Positions 1-6,130 of a stretch of DNA of 11,081 bases are shown here, piece after piece; positions within the stretch are counted from its first letter, which is position 1; every line of letters starts with the position of its first letter. Under the pieces are notes generated by a model. It had not been told where the DNA came from and searched no databases. It worked only from the letters and a program-made list of their open reading frames with translations. Made by a program: the position numbers and the translations under genes. Source of the stretch: Anaerolineae bacterium. Lineage in GTDB: Bacteria > Chloroflexota > Anaerolineae > UBA1429. The stretch spans positions 1-11,081 of the forward strand of contig SKRJ01000025.1 of the NCBI GenBank assembly GCA_007118555.1, written 5' to 3'.

Positions 1-112
1 AGACCCCCGTCGCGCGACGAATGGTAGCCTCGCGCTCCTTGCATCGCACGCCCCTTGGCGTCACGCCCCTTGGCGTCGCGATACTTGGCTCGGGCTTTGG
101 TCATGGGGGTCT
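1..112. repeat. Nested inverted repeats upstream of the HEPN-like gene
   Basis: AGACCCCC at 1-8 is the exact reverse complement of GGGGGTCT at 105-112. Between these outer arms lie a perfect 12-bp palindrome, CGTCGCGCGACG (8-19), and two tandem 15-bp palindromic units (48-77, listed separately). The window edge cuts off anything further left, so the outer arms could be longer. No coding sequence is convincing here. The block ends just before the putative promoter of the gene at 160. It could be a regulatory region, the end of an upstream structured element, or the tip of a small repeat element; the sequence does not decide between these. Confidence 0.5.
48..77. repeat. Two tandem copies of a 15-bp palindromic unit
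   Basis: The unit ACGCCCCTTGGCGTC occurs twice back to back, at 48-62 and 63-77, with no mismatch. Each copy contains a perfect inverted repeat, ACGCC and GGCGT around a 4-bp centre. Tandem identical dyads upstream of a promoter look like a double operator for a dimeric DNA-binding protein. They could equally form hairpins in a transcript from upstream. The repeat is directly visible; the regulatory role is inference. Confidence 0.55.
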
Positions 113-126
113 GTCTGCGCTATAGT
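97..126 (+). promoter_or_regulatory. Possible promoter of the HEPN-like gene
   Basis: The -10 candidate is TATAGT (121-126), a good match. The -35 candidate TTGGTC (97-102) is weak, with an 18-bp spacer. The expected start near 133 gives a leader of about 27 nt, which contains a GAGGGGG ribosome binding site (147-153). The tandem dyads at 48-77 lie upstream of the -35, an activator-like position. Confidence 0.4.
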
Positions 127-159
127 AACGGCACATTGGCCACATTGAGGGGGTAGTCT

Positions 160-1167
160 ATGCCGGTGATCGTAGCCTTTGCCAGTCTGCCATTCGGCTT
201 GCGCGAGGGGACCTACTCGATCAAGACCTCTGGTGGTGAGATCACGGTGCATATCACGGCGCAGCGCTTTAACCCTTTTCTGTCCATCAGCCCGCGTCCC
301 GAGCTCGCCCAGAGCATTCCGCCCAAGGGCATCGGCGAGGGCTTTACAACCTATACCTGGTACGACCATCCCTTTGTGCTGCGCGTCGTGTTTGGGCGCA
401 ACATCGCGGCCCTGGGGTCCATCAACTCGGGGGCGACCGTTGTAGGCCCGCTAGACGAGCAGAGTCTGCAGAATCCTCGAGAGCTGAATCACCAGCGTGA
501 CGCGTTCTCCGACCAAGCCCTCGAGGCCATGAACAACCTTGTGGCCGTGGTGCGTCGCCAGGCTCGTCTTTATCATCTGTTTGATCTGCGTCGGGACGAT
601 ATCGACCTGACCGTGCGCAGCGATGAAGGCGCCATCCTGCTCGAGGATCCGCTGCAGGAAGATCTGATTCAGGAGGAGATGGCCCAGAGCGAGACCTTTG
701 ATTTGGTGGACATGGATGATGCCTGGTATCAACAACTCGGCAAGGCTCTGGAGGAGGAGCAGCCGGTCGAGCTGGCAGACGAGCTCTTGATCGAGGCCGA
801 GCGCGCCCTCAGCCAACGCTTTCCGCGTCAGGCCATTGCTACCTGTCATACGGCCTTGGAGGCCGCCTCTTCGGCTCTGCTCACCCGGGGCATGCACCGC
901 CAGAATGTGGCCGATCACCAGATCGACCAGATGCTCTCGACCCGCAGCCTGTCGTCCAAGCTTGGGGTGTTGATGGGGCGCTACTGTGGCTATAACCTGC
1001 GCAACGAAAATCGCGCACTCTGGCGCAGTTTCAGCCACATCAATGATGCGCGTAATGACATCGTACACCGTGGACGGAGGCCCACCTATGACGATGCCGA
1101 AGAGGTACTGCGCATCACCCGCAACCTGATGGGCTGGCTGCAGATGGTGCGCCAGCGCAACAAATGA
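160..1167 (+). CDS. Protein with C-terminal HEPN-like domain, unknown N-terminal half
   Basis: This encodes 335 residues, with ATG six bases after GAGGGGG (147-153). I do not recognise the N-terminal 150 or so residues, which appear mixed alpha/beta and soluble. An acidic stretch follows (about 150-205, rich in E, D and Q). The C-terminal 130 residues are predicted helical and include R298-N-D-I-V-H303, a match to the R-x4-6-H motif of HEPN domains, in the typical context 'ARNDIVHRG'. In active HEPN proteins this motif cleaves RNA; many family members, such as DUF4145-like proteins, have no proven activity. There is no signal peptide or membrane segment. It is monocistronic, with L25 having its own promoter downstream. 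HEPN assignment is fairly secure from the motif and helices; function is unknown. No nucleotidyltransferase (MNT) partner is adjacent on the visible side. Confidence 0.8.
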   Translation: MPVIVAFASLPFGLREGTYSIKTSGGEITVHITAQRFNPFLSISPRPELAQSIPPKGIGEGFTTYTWYDHPFVLRVVFGRNIAALGSINSGATVVGPLDEQSLQNPRELNHQRDAFSDQALEAMNNLVAVVRRQARLYHLFDLRRDDIDLTVRSDEGAILLEDPLQEDLIQEEMAQSETFDLVDMDDAWYQQLGKALEEEQPVELADELLIEAERALSQRFPRQAIATCHTALEAASSALLTRGMHRQNVADHQIDQMLSTRSLSSKLGVLMGRYCGYNLRNENRALWRSFSHINDARNDIVHRGRRPTYDDAEEVLRITRNLMGWLQMVRQRNK

Positions 1168-1182
1168 TCGCTGCGTGATCAT
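1164..1182. repeat. Inverted repeat over the stop codon of the HEPN-like gene
   Basis: ATGATC (1164-1169) and GATCAT (1177-1182) form a perfect 6-bp inverted repeat with a 7-base gap, spanning the TGA stop at 1165-1167. There is no following T-run, so it is not a standard terminator. It might be a weak 3'-end hairpin or chance. Confidence 0.25.
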
Positions 1183-1208
1183 ACCCATGCGGGGCACGAA
1201 CCACTCAT

Positions 1209-1236
1209 TTGACATCAAAGCGCACGCCAATAGAAT
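1209..1236 (+). promoter_or_regulatory. Promoter of the L25 gene
   Basis: TTGACA (1209-1214) is a perfect -35. A 16-bp spacer leads to TAGAAT (1231-1236), one mismatch from the -10 consensus. Transcription should start near 1243, giving a leader of about 110 nt before the ATG at 1356. A second -10-like hexamer, TATGAT (1251-1256), has no good -35 at the right distance. Confidence 0.7.
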
Positions 1237-1267
1237 GGTTGAATAGACTGTATGATAGCGTCACGCC

Positions 1268-1325
1268 GGCACGTGCCAGGATGGGTCCGTGGTCTGGTTC
1301 CAGGGCGCCTTGCGTAGACCGTGCC
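1268..1325 (+). promoter_or_regulatory. Potentially structured mRNA leader of L25
   Basis: The leader has a perfect palindrome GGCACGTGCC (1268-1277). GGCACG (1268-1273) can also pair with CGTGCC (1320-1325), and inside that GGTCT (1291-1295) can pair with AGACC (1316-1320). This gives two mutually exclusive pairings for the same strand, as in a switching leader, just ahead of the ribosome binding site. No known riboswitch or ribosomal-protein leader is recognised. Only short stems support it, so chance is possible. Confidence 0.3.
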
Positions 1326-1355
1326 AGAGAAATGTGATGGAGGATAGAGGACGAC

Positions 1356-2033
1356 ATGGCAGATATGAGAACGCTGGCGGCCCAGCCGCGCGACGAGAAC
1401 CTCAAGCCCCGCGCTATGCGCCGGGAGGGGCTGATACCGGGCGTGCTATATGGGTTCGAGTTCGAGACCCGGCCGCTCCAGTTTCGTGAGCAGAACCTGC
1501 AGCAGGTCATTCGAGCGGGAGGCACCACTCGCCTGCTTGATCTGACGATCGAGGGCGAGTCTGAGCAAGAGATCGTTCTGGTACGCGAGATCCAGCGTGA
1601 CTCGGTGACGGGACGCTTGCTGCATATCGATCTATATCGCACCATCGCTGGTCAGGCGATCACCTCTACGGTGCCGCTCATCACCGTGGGTGAGGCCCCC
1701 GCGTCAGAAGAGGGCGGTGTGGTCAACCAGCTCCTGGATAGCCTTGATATCGAGTGTCTGCCCAAGGATCTGCCCGATGAGATCATCGTGGACCTGAGTC
1801 CGTTGACCGAGCTCGATTCGGCCATCCTGATCTCGGACCTGGATATCCCCGAAGGGGTGACCGTGCTCCATGATCACGAGTCTGCTGTGGCGCGTGTTGT
1901 GATCCCGCGGTCCACCATCGAGGAAGAAGAGGAAGAGCTGGCGGCTGCCGAGGCCGAGGCGCTCGAGGCTGAGGAGCTCGCCGAGGGCGAAGAGCCGGCC
2001 GAGGAAGAGGACCAAGAGGCCGACGAGGAATAG
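1356..2033 (+). CDS. rplY: 50S ribosomal protein L25, TL5/CTC type
   Basis: L25 binds 5S rRNA in the central protuberance of the large ribosomal subunit. This is the long form (225 residues), as in Thermus TL5 and the Bacillus stress protein Ctc. The N-terminal domain (about 1-92) is the 5S-binding beta barrel, with the conserved opening 'LAAQPRDENLKPRAMRREGLIPGVLYG' pattern. The second TL5-type domain (about 95-185) has the usual 'VGEAPASEEGGVVNQ', 'LDSLDIECLPKDLPDEI' and 'VTVLHDHE' pieces. The tail (188-225) is almost entirely Glu, Asp and Ala, common in this form. The chosen ATG has AGAGG at 1346-1350, five bases upstream; a second ATG at 1365 is possible but less well spaced. It is monocistronic, with its own promoter and terminator. 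Identification is very secure. Confidence 0.97.
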   Translation: MADMRTLAAQPRDENLKPRAMRREGLIPGVLYGFEFETRPLQFREQNLQQVIRAGGTTRLLDLTIEGESEQEIVLVREIQRDSVTGRLLHIDLYRTIAGQAITSTVPLITVGEAPASEEGGVVNQLLDSLDIECLPKDLPDEIIVDLSPLTELDSAILISDLDIPEGVTVLHDHESAVARVVIPRSTIEEEEEELAAAEAEALEAEELAEGEEPAEEEDQEADEE

Positions 2034-2049
2034 TCCTTATCGCAATGCC

Positions 2050-2082
2050 AGAGCCCTGAGAGCACTCTCTCAGGGCTCTTTT
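2050..2082 (+). terminator. Rho-independent terminator of the L25 gene
   Basis: The arms at 2050-2062 and 2067-2079 form a perfect 13-bp stem (AGAGCCCTGAGAG and its complement) with a 4-base CACT loop, followed by a short T-run to 2082. It begins 17 bases after the L25 stop, so it ends that transcript before the tRNA-Val promoter. Confidence 0.9.
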
Positions 2083-2126
2083 GCGTTCCCGGTGGCGCCT
2101 CGCGTTCTGCGTAGTGTATGCGCAAC

Positions 2127-2154
2127 TTGCTTTTCCGTGCGGTCGTGCTATACT
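2127..2154 (+). promoter_or_regulatory. Promoter of tRNA-Val
   Basis: The -10 TATACT (2149-2154) is one mismatch from consensus. The -35 candidate TTGCTT (2127-2132) keeps only the TTG core, with a 16-bp spacer. The expected start near 2161 is about 6 bases before the mature tRNA 5' end. Confidence 0.6.
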
Positions 2155-2166
2155 CTGGGCAGTGCA

Positions 2167-2240
<74 letters not shown>

Positions 2241-2244
2241 CTCA

Positions 2245-2274
2245 GGTTCCTCTTTTCAAGAGGGGCCTTTTTTT
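2245..2274 (+). terminator. Rho-independent terminator of tRNA-Val
   Basis: GGTTCCTCTT (2245-2254) pairs with AAGAGGGGCC (2258-2267), including two G-T wobbles, around a TTC loop. Seven T's follow (2268-2274). It starts four bases after the tRNA. Confidence 0.93.
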
Positions 2275-2431
2275 GTTGGATCGGTATACGTTCCACTGGC
2301 CAAGCTCCAGAATTGGTGGTATCCTGCTCCGCGAGGCCGCCGCCACGCCTATATGGTGTATCTCCGAACCGCGGTGGCCGCTGCTGTCAGCATGTGACGA
2401 CCCCCGGCGCAGGGCATGAGGAGAAGTAGCA

Positions 2432-4111
2432 ATGCGACTTGGCCGCCCCATCAAGAGCTATGTGCGGATTACGCAGCGGTTCATCCCGAACGTTCACTTT
2501 GGCCTGGACCTGAGCGCCTTTACGGGCACTCCGGTCTATGCCCCGGTGGATGGCACCGCTTTTGCGGCGAACCAGCCGAGTGGTTTCGGGCGCTACGTGC
2601 GCATCGAGACGCCTGCCGCCCGGGTCTATGCCGCCCATCTGGACAGGATCGCCATCAGCAGCGGTCAGCCTGTGCGTCGCGGCCAGGTCATTGGCTATAG
2701 TGGCAACACAGGCAACAGCACCGGGCCCCATCTCCATGTCGAAGTGCGCCTCAATACCGGCTCTCCCTTTCGCCATGGCGCCATCGACCCCTGGCCCCTG
2801 ATCGATTGGGATCCGGCGCCTGCGGGCCGGCGTATGGTCGGGGTGCACCTGGGCAACAGTTGCCCCATGAGCGAGGCCGACCGGCGCGTGATCCAGTTGC
2901 TCAAGCCCGGTTGCGTCGTGTTCCTGCCCAACTATGGCCTGGATCCACAGCAGGTCGGGCCCTCTGACATTGCCTGGATCCTGTCCGTTGTCCCGGATTG
3001 CCACATCGTCATCCGCCCCTACTGCCCACCCGCCATGGCCAGCACCGCCGCTGGCTGTCGGCAATATGTGGACGCCGTGTTGGGCATCTTGCTGCAATGG
3101 GTCAGCATCATTCCGGCGGGACAGTTGCATCTGCAACTCTGGAACGAGCAGAATATGCCTCGCGGCTCGGGCTGGGAGGGCTTTGGCGACCAGGAAGGCG
3201 ACATGCTGCGGTTCGACACTGTGTTCTGCGAGGCCTATCAGAGGATCAAGGCGCGGCATCCTTCTGTCCGCATCGGTTGGACGCCGCTCACCATAGGGCA
3301 TCGGGACTGCTGGTTTGCCGGCGATCCGGTGGGGGCCTACTATCTGCATGGCGGTACAGGCTGTCGCGGGACCGAGACGATCACAGCCCCACAGTGGGAC
3401 CAGGCGCGGCGTCAGGGGCCCTGCTTCGAGTCCCTCTCCATGGCCGACGAGATCTATGCCCATGTCTATATCCATGATCATGATGGCGGCACAGGGCTGT
3501 GGGCCCACCCGGCCTATGGGCGCCGATTCGAGCGCATGCGCTACTGGTGGCCCGAAAAGCCGATGTGGATCACCGAGTATGGCTACCCGAATCTGCACTT
3601 TCGAGAGCAGGCGGGGGCCGGCCAGAATCTGGTAGCCCATGCCTCACACCTGATCGAACATGCCCCCTATTCCGGTGGCTCGGCTCTCTGGATTCTGGGC
3701 GACAACCCTCTATGGGGCGGCCCCATGTACCACCGCAACGGGCAGCCCGTTTCCGTGGTGCGTGATCTGGCCTCTCTGCATGGCATCGATGTACCTCCGG
3801 TGGGGCCACCTGCCATGAGTGAGGATGACATCGGATCCTGGATATCGAATCTGGTGCAGGAGCACATTCTGCCCCTCAACCCCGCTGCGGCCCTGTACAG
3901 GGCGGCCAAGCTGCGCAATCCGGCCCTGACCGTGGCCAGCGACGAGTGCCGACCCCACGAGCTGGGCATCGATCTGCCCGACGGCCTGCCCGATGATCTG
4001 GTGTGTCAGGCGTTTCGCAACCCGCTGGACGATGCGTGGCAAGAGATCGCGTGGACGCGGATTGGTCAGTGGGCGCCAGAGCAGGTGCGCTGGGTACGCA
4101 GGCGCAACTAG
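2432..4111 (+). CDS. M23 metallopeptidase fused to a TIM-barrel glycosidase-like domain
   Basis: This encodes 559 residues; AGGAG at 2419-2423 lies eight bases before the ATG. Residues 1-130 are an M23 (LytM-type) zinc peptidase with H22-F-G-L-D26, H69 and the H100-L-H102 signature in 'STGPHLHVEVR'; this family cuts peptidoglycan cross-bridges. Residues about 135-455 resemble a clan GH-A glycoside hydrolase: 'LQLWNEQN' puts a candidate acid/base at E239, and 'MWITEYGYP' a candidate nucleophile at E382. The 143-residue spacing suits strands 4 and 7 of the barrel; the GH family is not assignable by eye. Residues about 460-559 form a third module ('NPAAALYRAAKLRNPAL', 'APEQVRWVRR'), possibly for binding. 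There is no signal peptide or TM segment, so export needs another route or phage-like lysis. No holin or other phage gene is visible. The gene is alone between two tRNA genes. M23 is secure; the glycosidase role is likely but unproven. Confidence 0.88.
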   Translation: MRLGRPIKSYVRITQRFIPNVHFGLDLSAFTGTPVYAPVDGTAFAANQPSGFGRYVRIETPAARVYAAHLDRIAISSGQPVRRGQVIGYSGNTGNSTGPHLHVEVRLNTGSPFRHGAIDPWPLIDWDPAPAGRRMVGVHLGNSCPMSEADRRVIQLLKPGCVVFLPNYGLDPQQVGPSDIAWILSVVPDCHIVIRPYCPPAMASTAAGCRQYVDAVLGILLQWVSIIPAGQLHLQLWNEQNMPRGSGWEGFGDQEGDMLRFDTVFCEAYQRIKARHPSVRIGWTPLTIGHRDCWFAGDPVGAYYLHGGTGCRGTETITAPQWDQARRQGPCFESLSMADEIYAHVYIHDHDGGTGLWAHPAYGRRFERMRYWWPEKPMWITEYGYPNLHFREQAGAGQNLVAHASHLIEHAPYSGGSALWILGDNPLWGGPMYHRNGQPVSVVRDLASLHGIDVPPVGPPAMSEDDIGSWISNLVQEHILPLNPAAALYRAAKLRNPALTVASDECRPHELGIDLPDGLPDDLVCQAFRNPLDDAWQEIAWTRIGQWAPEQVRWVRRRN

Positions 4112-4137
4112 GTCGGGCCCTGGCCGCTGGAGACACG

Positions 4138-4167
4138 AAAAAAAAGCGCTCTGCGGAGCGCTCTTTT
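4138..4167. terminator. Two-way terminator between the M23-glycosidase gene and tRNA-Leu
   Basis: AGCGCTC (4145-4151) pairs with GAGCGCT (4156-4162) around TGCG. Eight A's (4138-4145) lie to the left and TTTT (4164-4167) to the right. Read on the minus strand it is a strong terminator with eight T's, 20 bases beyond the end of tRNA-Leu. On the plus strand the T-run is shorter and would end the gene that stops at 4111. Confidence 0.9.
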
Positions 4168-4186
4168 CTGCATCGACCCTCATTTG

Positions 4187-4269
4187 TGCCCCTGACTGGA
4201 CTCGAACCAGTACGCCCTTGCGAGCACAGGCCCTCAACCTGCTGCGTATGCCAATTCCGCCACAGGGGC
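4187..4269 (-). tRNA. tRNA-Leu (anticodon GAG)
   Basis: This 83-nt class II tRNA lies on the minus strand. The acceptor stem is GCCCCTG/CAGGGGC with discriminator A (base 4187). The anticodon stem is GCAGG/CCTGT and the loop TTGAGGG, giving anticodon GAG (4233-4235), which reads leucine CTC and CTT. The long variable arm is as expected for leucine. The T arm ACTGG-TTCGAGT-CCAGT is perfect. CCA is not encoded. Its promoter overlaps the plsX promoter and it ends in the shared terminator at 4138-4167. Confidence 0.95.
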
Positions 4270-4280
4270 ATTACAGCAAG

Positions 4281-4308
4281 AGTATAGGCGGAATGGGTTA
4301 CTTGTCAA
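4281..4308 (-). promoter_or_regulatory. Promoter of tRNA-Leu
   Basis: On the minus strand, TTGACA (bases 4308-4303) is a perfect -35; a 16-bp spacer leads to TATACT (4286-4281). The start near 4274 is about five bases before the tRNA. The -35 shares bases 4303-4307 with the plsX -35 on the other strand. Confidence 0.85.
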
Positions 4309-4331
4309 TTCGGGCCTCGGCGGGGTACAAT
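4302..4331 (+). promoter_or_regulatory. plsX: Promoter of the plsX operon
   Basis: TTGTCA (4302-4307) is one mismatch from the -35 consensus; an 18-bp spacer leads to TACAAT (4326-4331), one mismatch from the -10. The start near 4338 puts a small hairpin, GGTGC (4341-4345) with GCACC (4354-4358), at the very 5' end of the mRNA, just before the AGGAG at 4364-4368. Confidence 0.8.
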
Positions 4332-4374
4332 GCGACAATCGGTGCCCAGGGATGCACCCAATCAGGAGAGAGCC

Positions 4375-5409
4375 ATGCGTATTGTGCTGGATGCCATGGG
4401 CAGTGATCATGCCCCCGGAGTTGACGTCAGAGGCGCTGTGCGCGCCGCCCGCCGCTTTGGCCACGAGATGGTGCTGGTGGGGCGCGAGCAAGCGATTCGC
4501 GCCGAGCTGGAGGGGCTGGATACCGATGGGCTCACGGTATCGGTGGTGGATGCGAACGAGGTGATCGAGATGGGCGAGCATCCCGCCCAGGCAGTGCGGG
4601 CCAAGAAGGACGCCTCGATTGTCGTGGCCATGCGCCTGTTACGTGATGGTGAGGCCGATGCTCTGGTGTCGGCGGGCAACTCGGGCGGGGTGCTGGCTGC
4701 CACATTGGTGGGGGCGGGGCGTATCGGTCGTGTTCCTGGCATCGATCGGCCGGCCATCTCTACGCTCGTTCCGGCGCCCGACGGGTGGGGTTTCATGTTG
4801 GATATTGGCGCCAACGCCGATTGCCGCCCCGAGTGGCTGGTACAGTTTGCCATCATGGGGTCGATCTATGCCGAAAAGGTGCTGGGCAAGCCCAACCCGC
4901 GGGTGGCCCTGCTGTCCAACGGCGAGGAAAAGACCAAGGGCAACCAACTGGTGCAAGAGACCCACGCCCTGCTCGAGAAACACGCGGCCCGCCTGAACCT
5001 GGTGGGGAATGTAGAGGGCACGGACATTACCGAGGGGCTGGCGGATGTGATTGTCACCGATGGCTTTACGGGCAATGTGGCCATCAAGACGGCCGAGGGC
5101 ATGGCATCGATGCTGATGTCGTTGCTGCGCAGCGAGATCAAGAGCCGCAAGCTGGCCATGCTCGGGGCGCTGCTGGCCAAACCCGCTTTTCGCGCGTTGG
5201 CCTCCCGTCTGGACTATCGCGAGTTTGGCGGCGCCATGCTCCTGGGTGTCAACCACCCGGTGATTATCGCCCATGGCCGCTCGGACGAGCTGGCCATTGA
5301 GAACGCCATCGGCGTGGCCATATCGGCTGTGGAGGCGGATGTCATCAGCAACATCCGTGAGCATATGGCGGCCCTGGACAAGGAAACCGACCGAGTGAAG
5401 CGACAGTAG
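4375..5409 (+). CDS. plsX: Phosphate acyltransferase PlsX
   Basis: PlsX is a peripheral membrane enzyme that turns acyl-ACP and phosphate into acyl-phosphate, the donor that PlsY uses to acylate glycerol-3-phosphate in phospholipid synthesis. The protein has 344 residues, the normal family length. Signatures include 'DAMGSDHAPG' near the start (usually DAMGGDxAP), 'SAGNSGG' at about 99, 'DIGANADCRPE' from 143, 'VGNVEGTDI' and 'VTDGFTGNVAIKTAEG' around 210-240, and 'YREFGGAMLLGV' near the end. The start at 4375 has AGGAG six bases upstream; an in-frame ATG at 4330 overlaps the -10 box and is excluded. plsX often sits with fabD, fabG or acpP, but here it heads an operon with a NERD-like protein and a glycosyltransferase. 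No acyl-carrier-protein gene is visible. Confidence 0.97.
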   Translation: MRIVLDAMGSDHAPGVDVRGAVRAARRFGHEMVLVGREQAIRAELEGLDTDGLTVSVVDANEVIEMGEHPAQAVRAKKDASIVVAMRLLRDGEADALVSAGNSGGVLAATLVGAGRIGRVPGIDRPAISTLVPAPDGWGFMLDIGANADCRPEWLVQFAIMGSIYAEKVLGKPNPRVALLSNGEEKTKGNQLVQETHALLEKHAARLNLVGNVEGTDITEGLADVIVTDGFTGNVAIKTAEGMASMLMSLLRSEIKSRKLAMLGALLAKPAFRALASRLDYREFGGAMLLGVNHPVIIAHGRSDELAIENAIGVAISAVEADVISNIREHMAALDKETDRVKRQ

Positions 5410-5434
5410 GCGAGAGAGATCGGACGAGGGGGAT

Positions 5435-6130
5435 ATGGAGACCATTGTCAATGAGACGTTCCTGGCCAAGCGAGCCAAGTATGCTCGTTGGGGCACCCTG
5501 CTCGGCCTGGGAGCGCTATTTGCCGGACTGCTCACCGCGGGCCAACAGCAACTGTTGATATCCTATGCGCTGCTGCTGGTGGGTCTGCTGGCAGCCAGCG
5601 TGGGTTCGTATATGGCCAACCGTTATGTGCGCGAGCCGCGCGCCGATCAGCGCATTGCCGAGGCGCTCGAGGCCATGGACAAGCGGTATGTGCTGTACAG
5701 CTACTATCTTCCCAGCGAGCAGGTGCTCTTTTCGCACCAGGGGTTCACAGTGCTGGAGATCCGCAATCAGGAGGGTCTGGTATCCTATGCGGATGGCCGT
5801 TGGAACCACAAGGCCGGATGGCGCAAGATCATGAACCTGTTTGGAGAGCCTTCTCTGGGCAAGCCCGATCAGGACCTGGAGCGAGAGATGGGATGGGTCC
5901 GTGAATGGGTAGACACCTTTGATCCGGAGCAAGAGATCCCGGTCAATGGCATCATTGTCTTTACCAACCCCAATGTCACGTTGGATATCGAGGAGCTCGA
6001 TGTCCCCTATGCCGCTCTCGATGATCTGGCTGGCGTGATCAAGGCAGGCTTGGACAGCCGACCGCCGCTGTCCACAAGCAAGCGTCGCGAAATCAGGAGC
6101 ATGCTGGATGACATGGTTACCCGGGCTTGA
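5435..6130 (+). CDS. Two-TM protein with a degenerate NERD-like domain
   Basis: This encodes 231 residues. Two hydrophobic helices (about 18-36 and 39-58) form an N-terminal hairpin, so the rest probably faces the cytoplasm. Residues about 70-205 follow the order of NERD (nuclease-related) domains: 'HQGFTVLEIRNQEGLV', a Trp ('GRW'), 'KPDQDLEREMGWVREWV' and the hydrophobic strand 'NGIIVFTNP'. The family core expects Glu-x-Lys; here it is E108-I-R110, so the key Lys is replaced by Arg and nuclease activity is doubtful. The gene starts 25 bases after plsX with GAGGGGG (5426-5432) just upstream, and its end overlaps the next gene by 23 bases, so the three are probably one operon. NERD assignment rests on pattern recognition, not a search; the function is unknown. 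Confidence 0.78.
   Translation: METIVNETFLAKRAKYARWGTLLGLGALFAGLLTAGQQQLLISYALLLVGLLAASVGSYMANRYVREPRADQRIAEALEAMDKRYVLYSYYLPSEQVLFSHQGFTVLEIRNQEGLVSYADGRWNHKAGWRKIMNLFGEPSLGKPDQDLEREMGWVREWVDTFDPEQEIPVNGIIVFTNPNVTLDIEELDVPYAALDDLAGVIKAGLDSRPPLSTSKRREIRSMLDDMVTRA

Noticed and set aside
451..1230. Long minus-strand open frame (259 codons) opposite the HEPN-like gene
   Set aside because: It is antisense to a gene with a good start, ribosome binding site and recognisable domain; its translation is His/Gln/Leu-rich without motifs, as expected of a GC-rich shadow frame.
1251..1256. TATGAT as the main -10 of the L25 gene
   Set aside because: No acceptable -35 lies 15-19 bp upstream, while TAGAAT at 1231-1236 is correctly spaced from a perfect TTGACA.
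2297..2325. TGGCCA and TATCCT as a promoter for the M23-glycosidase gene
   Set aside because: Each hexamer is only a partial match in a 157-bp gap where such matches arise by chance, so I did not list it.
2387..3640. 417-codon minus-strand frame opposite the M23-glycosidase gene
   Set aside because: The plus strand has clear M23 and barrel motifs; the minus-strand product has no domain and its composition is that of a codon shadow.
4330..4374. Upstream ATG at 4330 as the plsX start
   Set aside because: It overlaps the -10 box, adds 15 residues before the conserved MRIVLDAMG start, and lacks a ribosome binding site.
4639..5535. 298-codon minus-strand frame opposite plsX
   Set aside because: PlsX is unmistakable on the plus strand; this frame has no recognisable motif.
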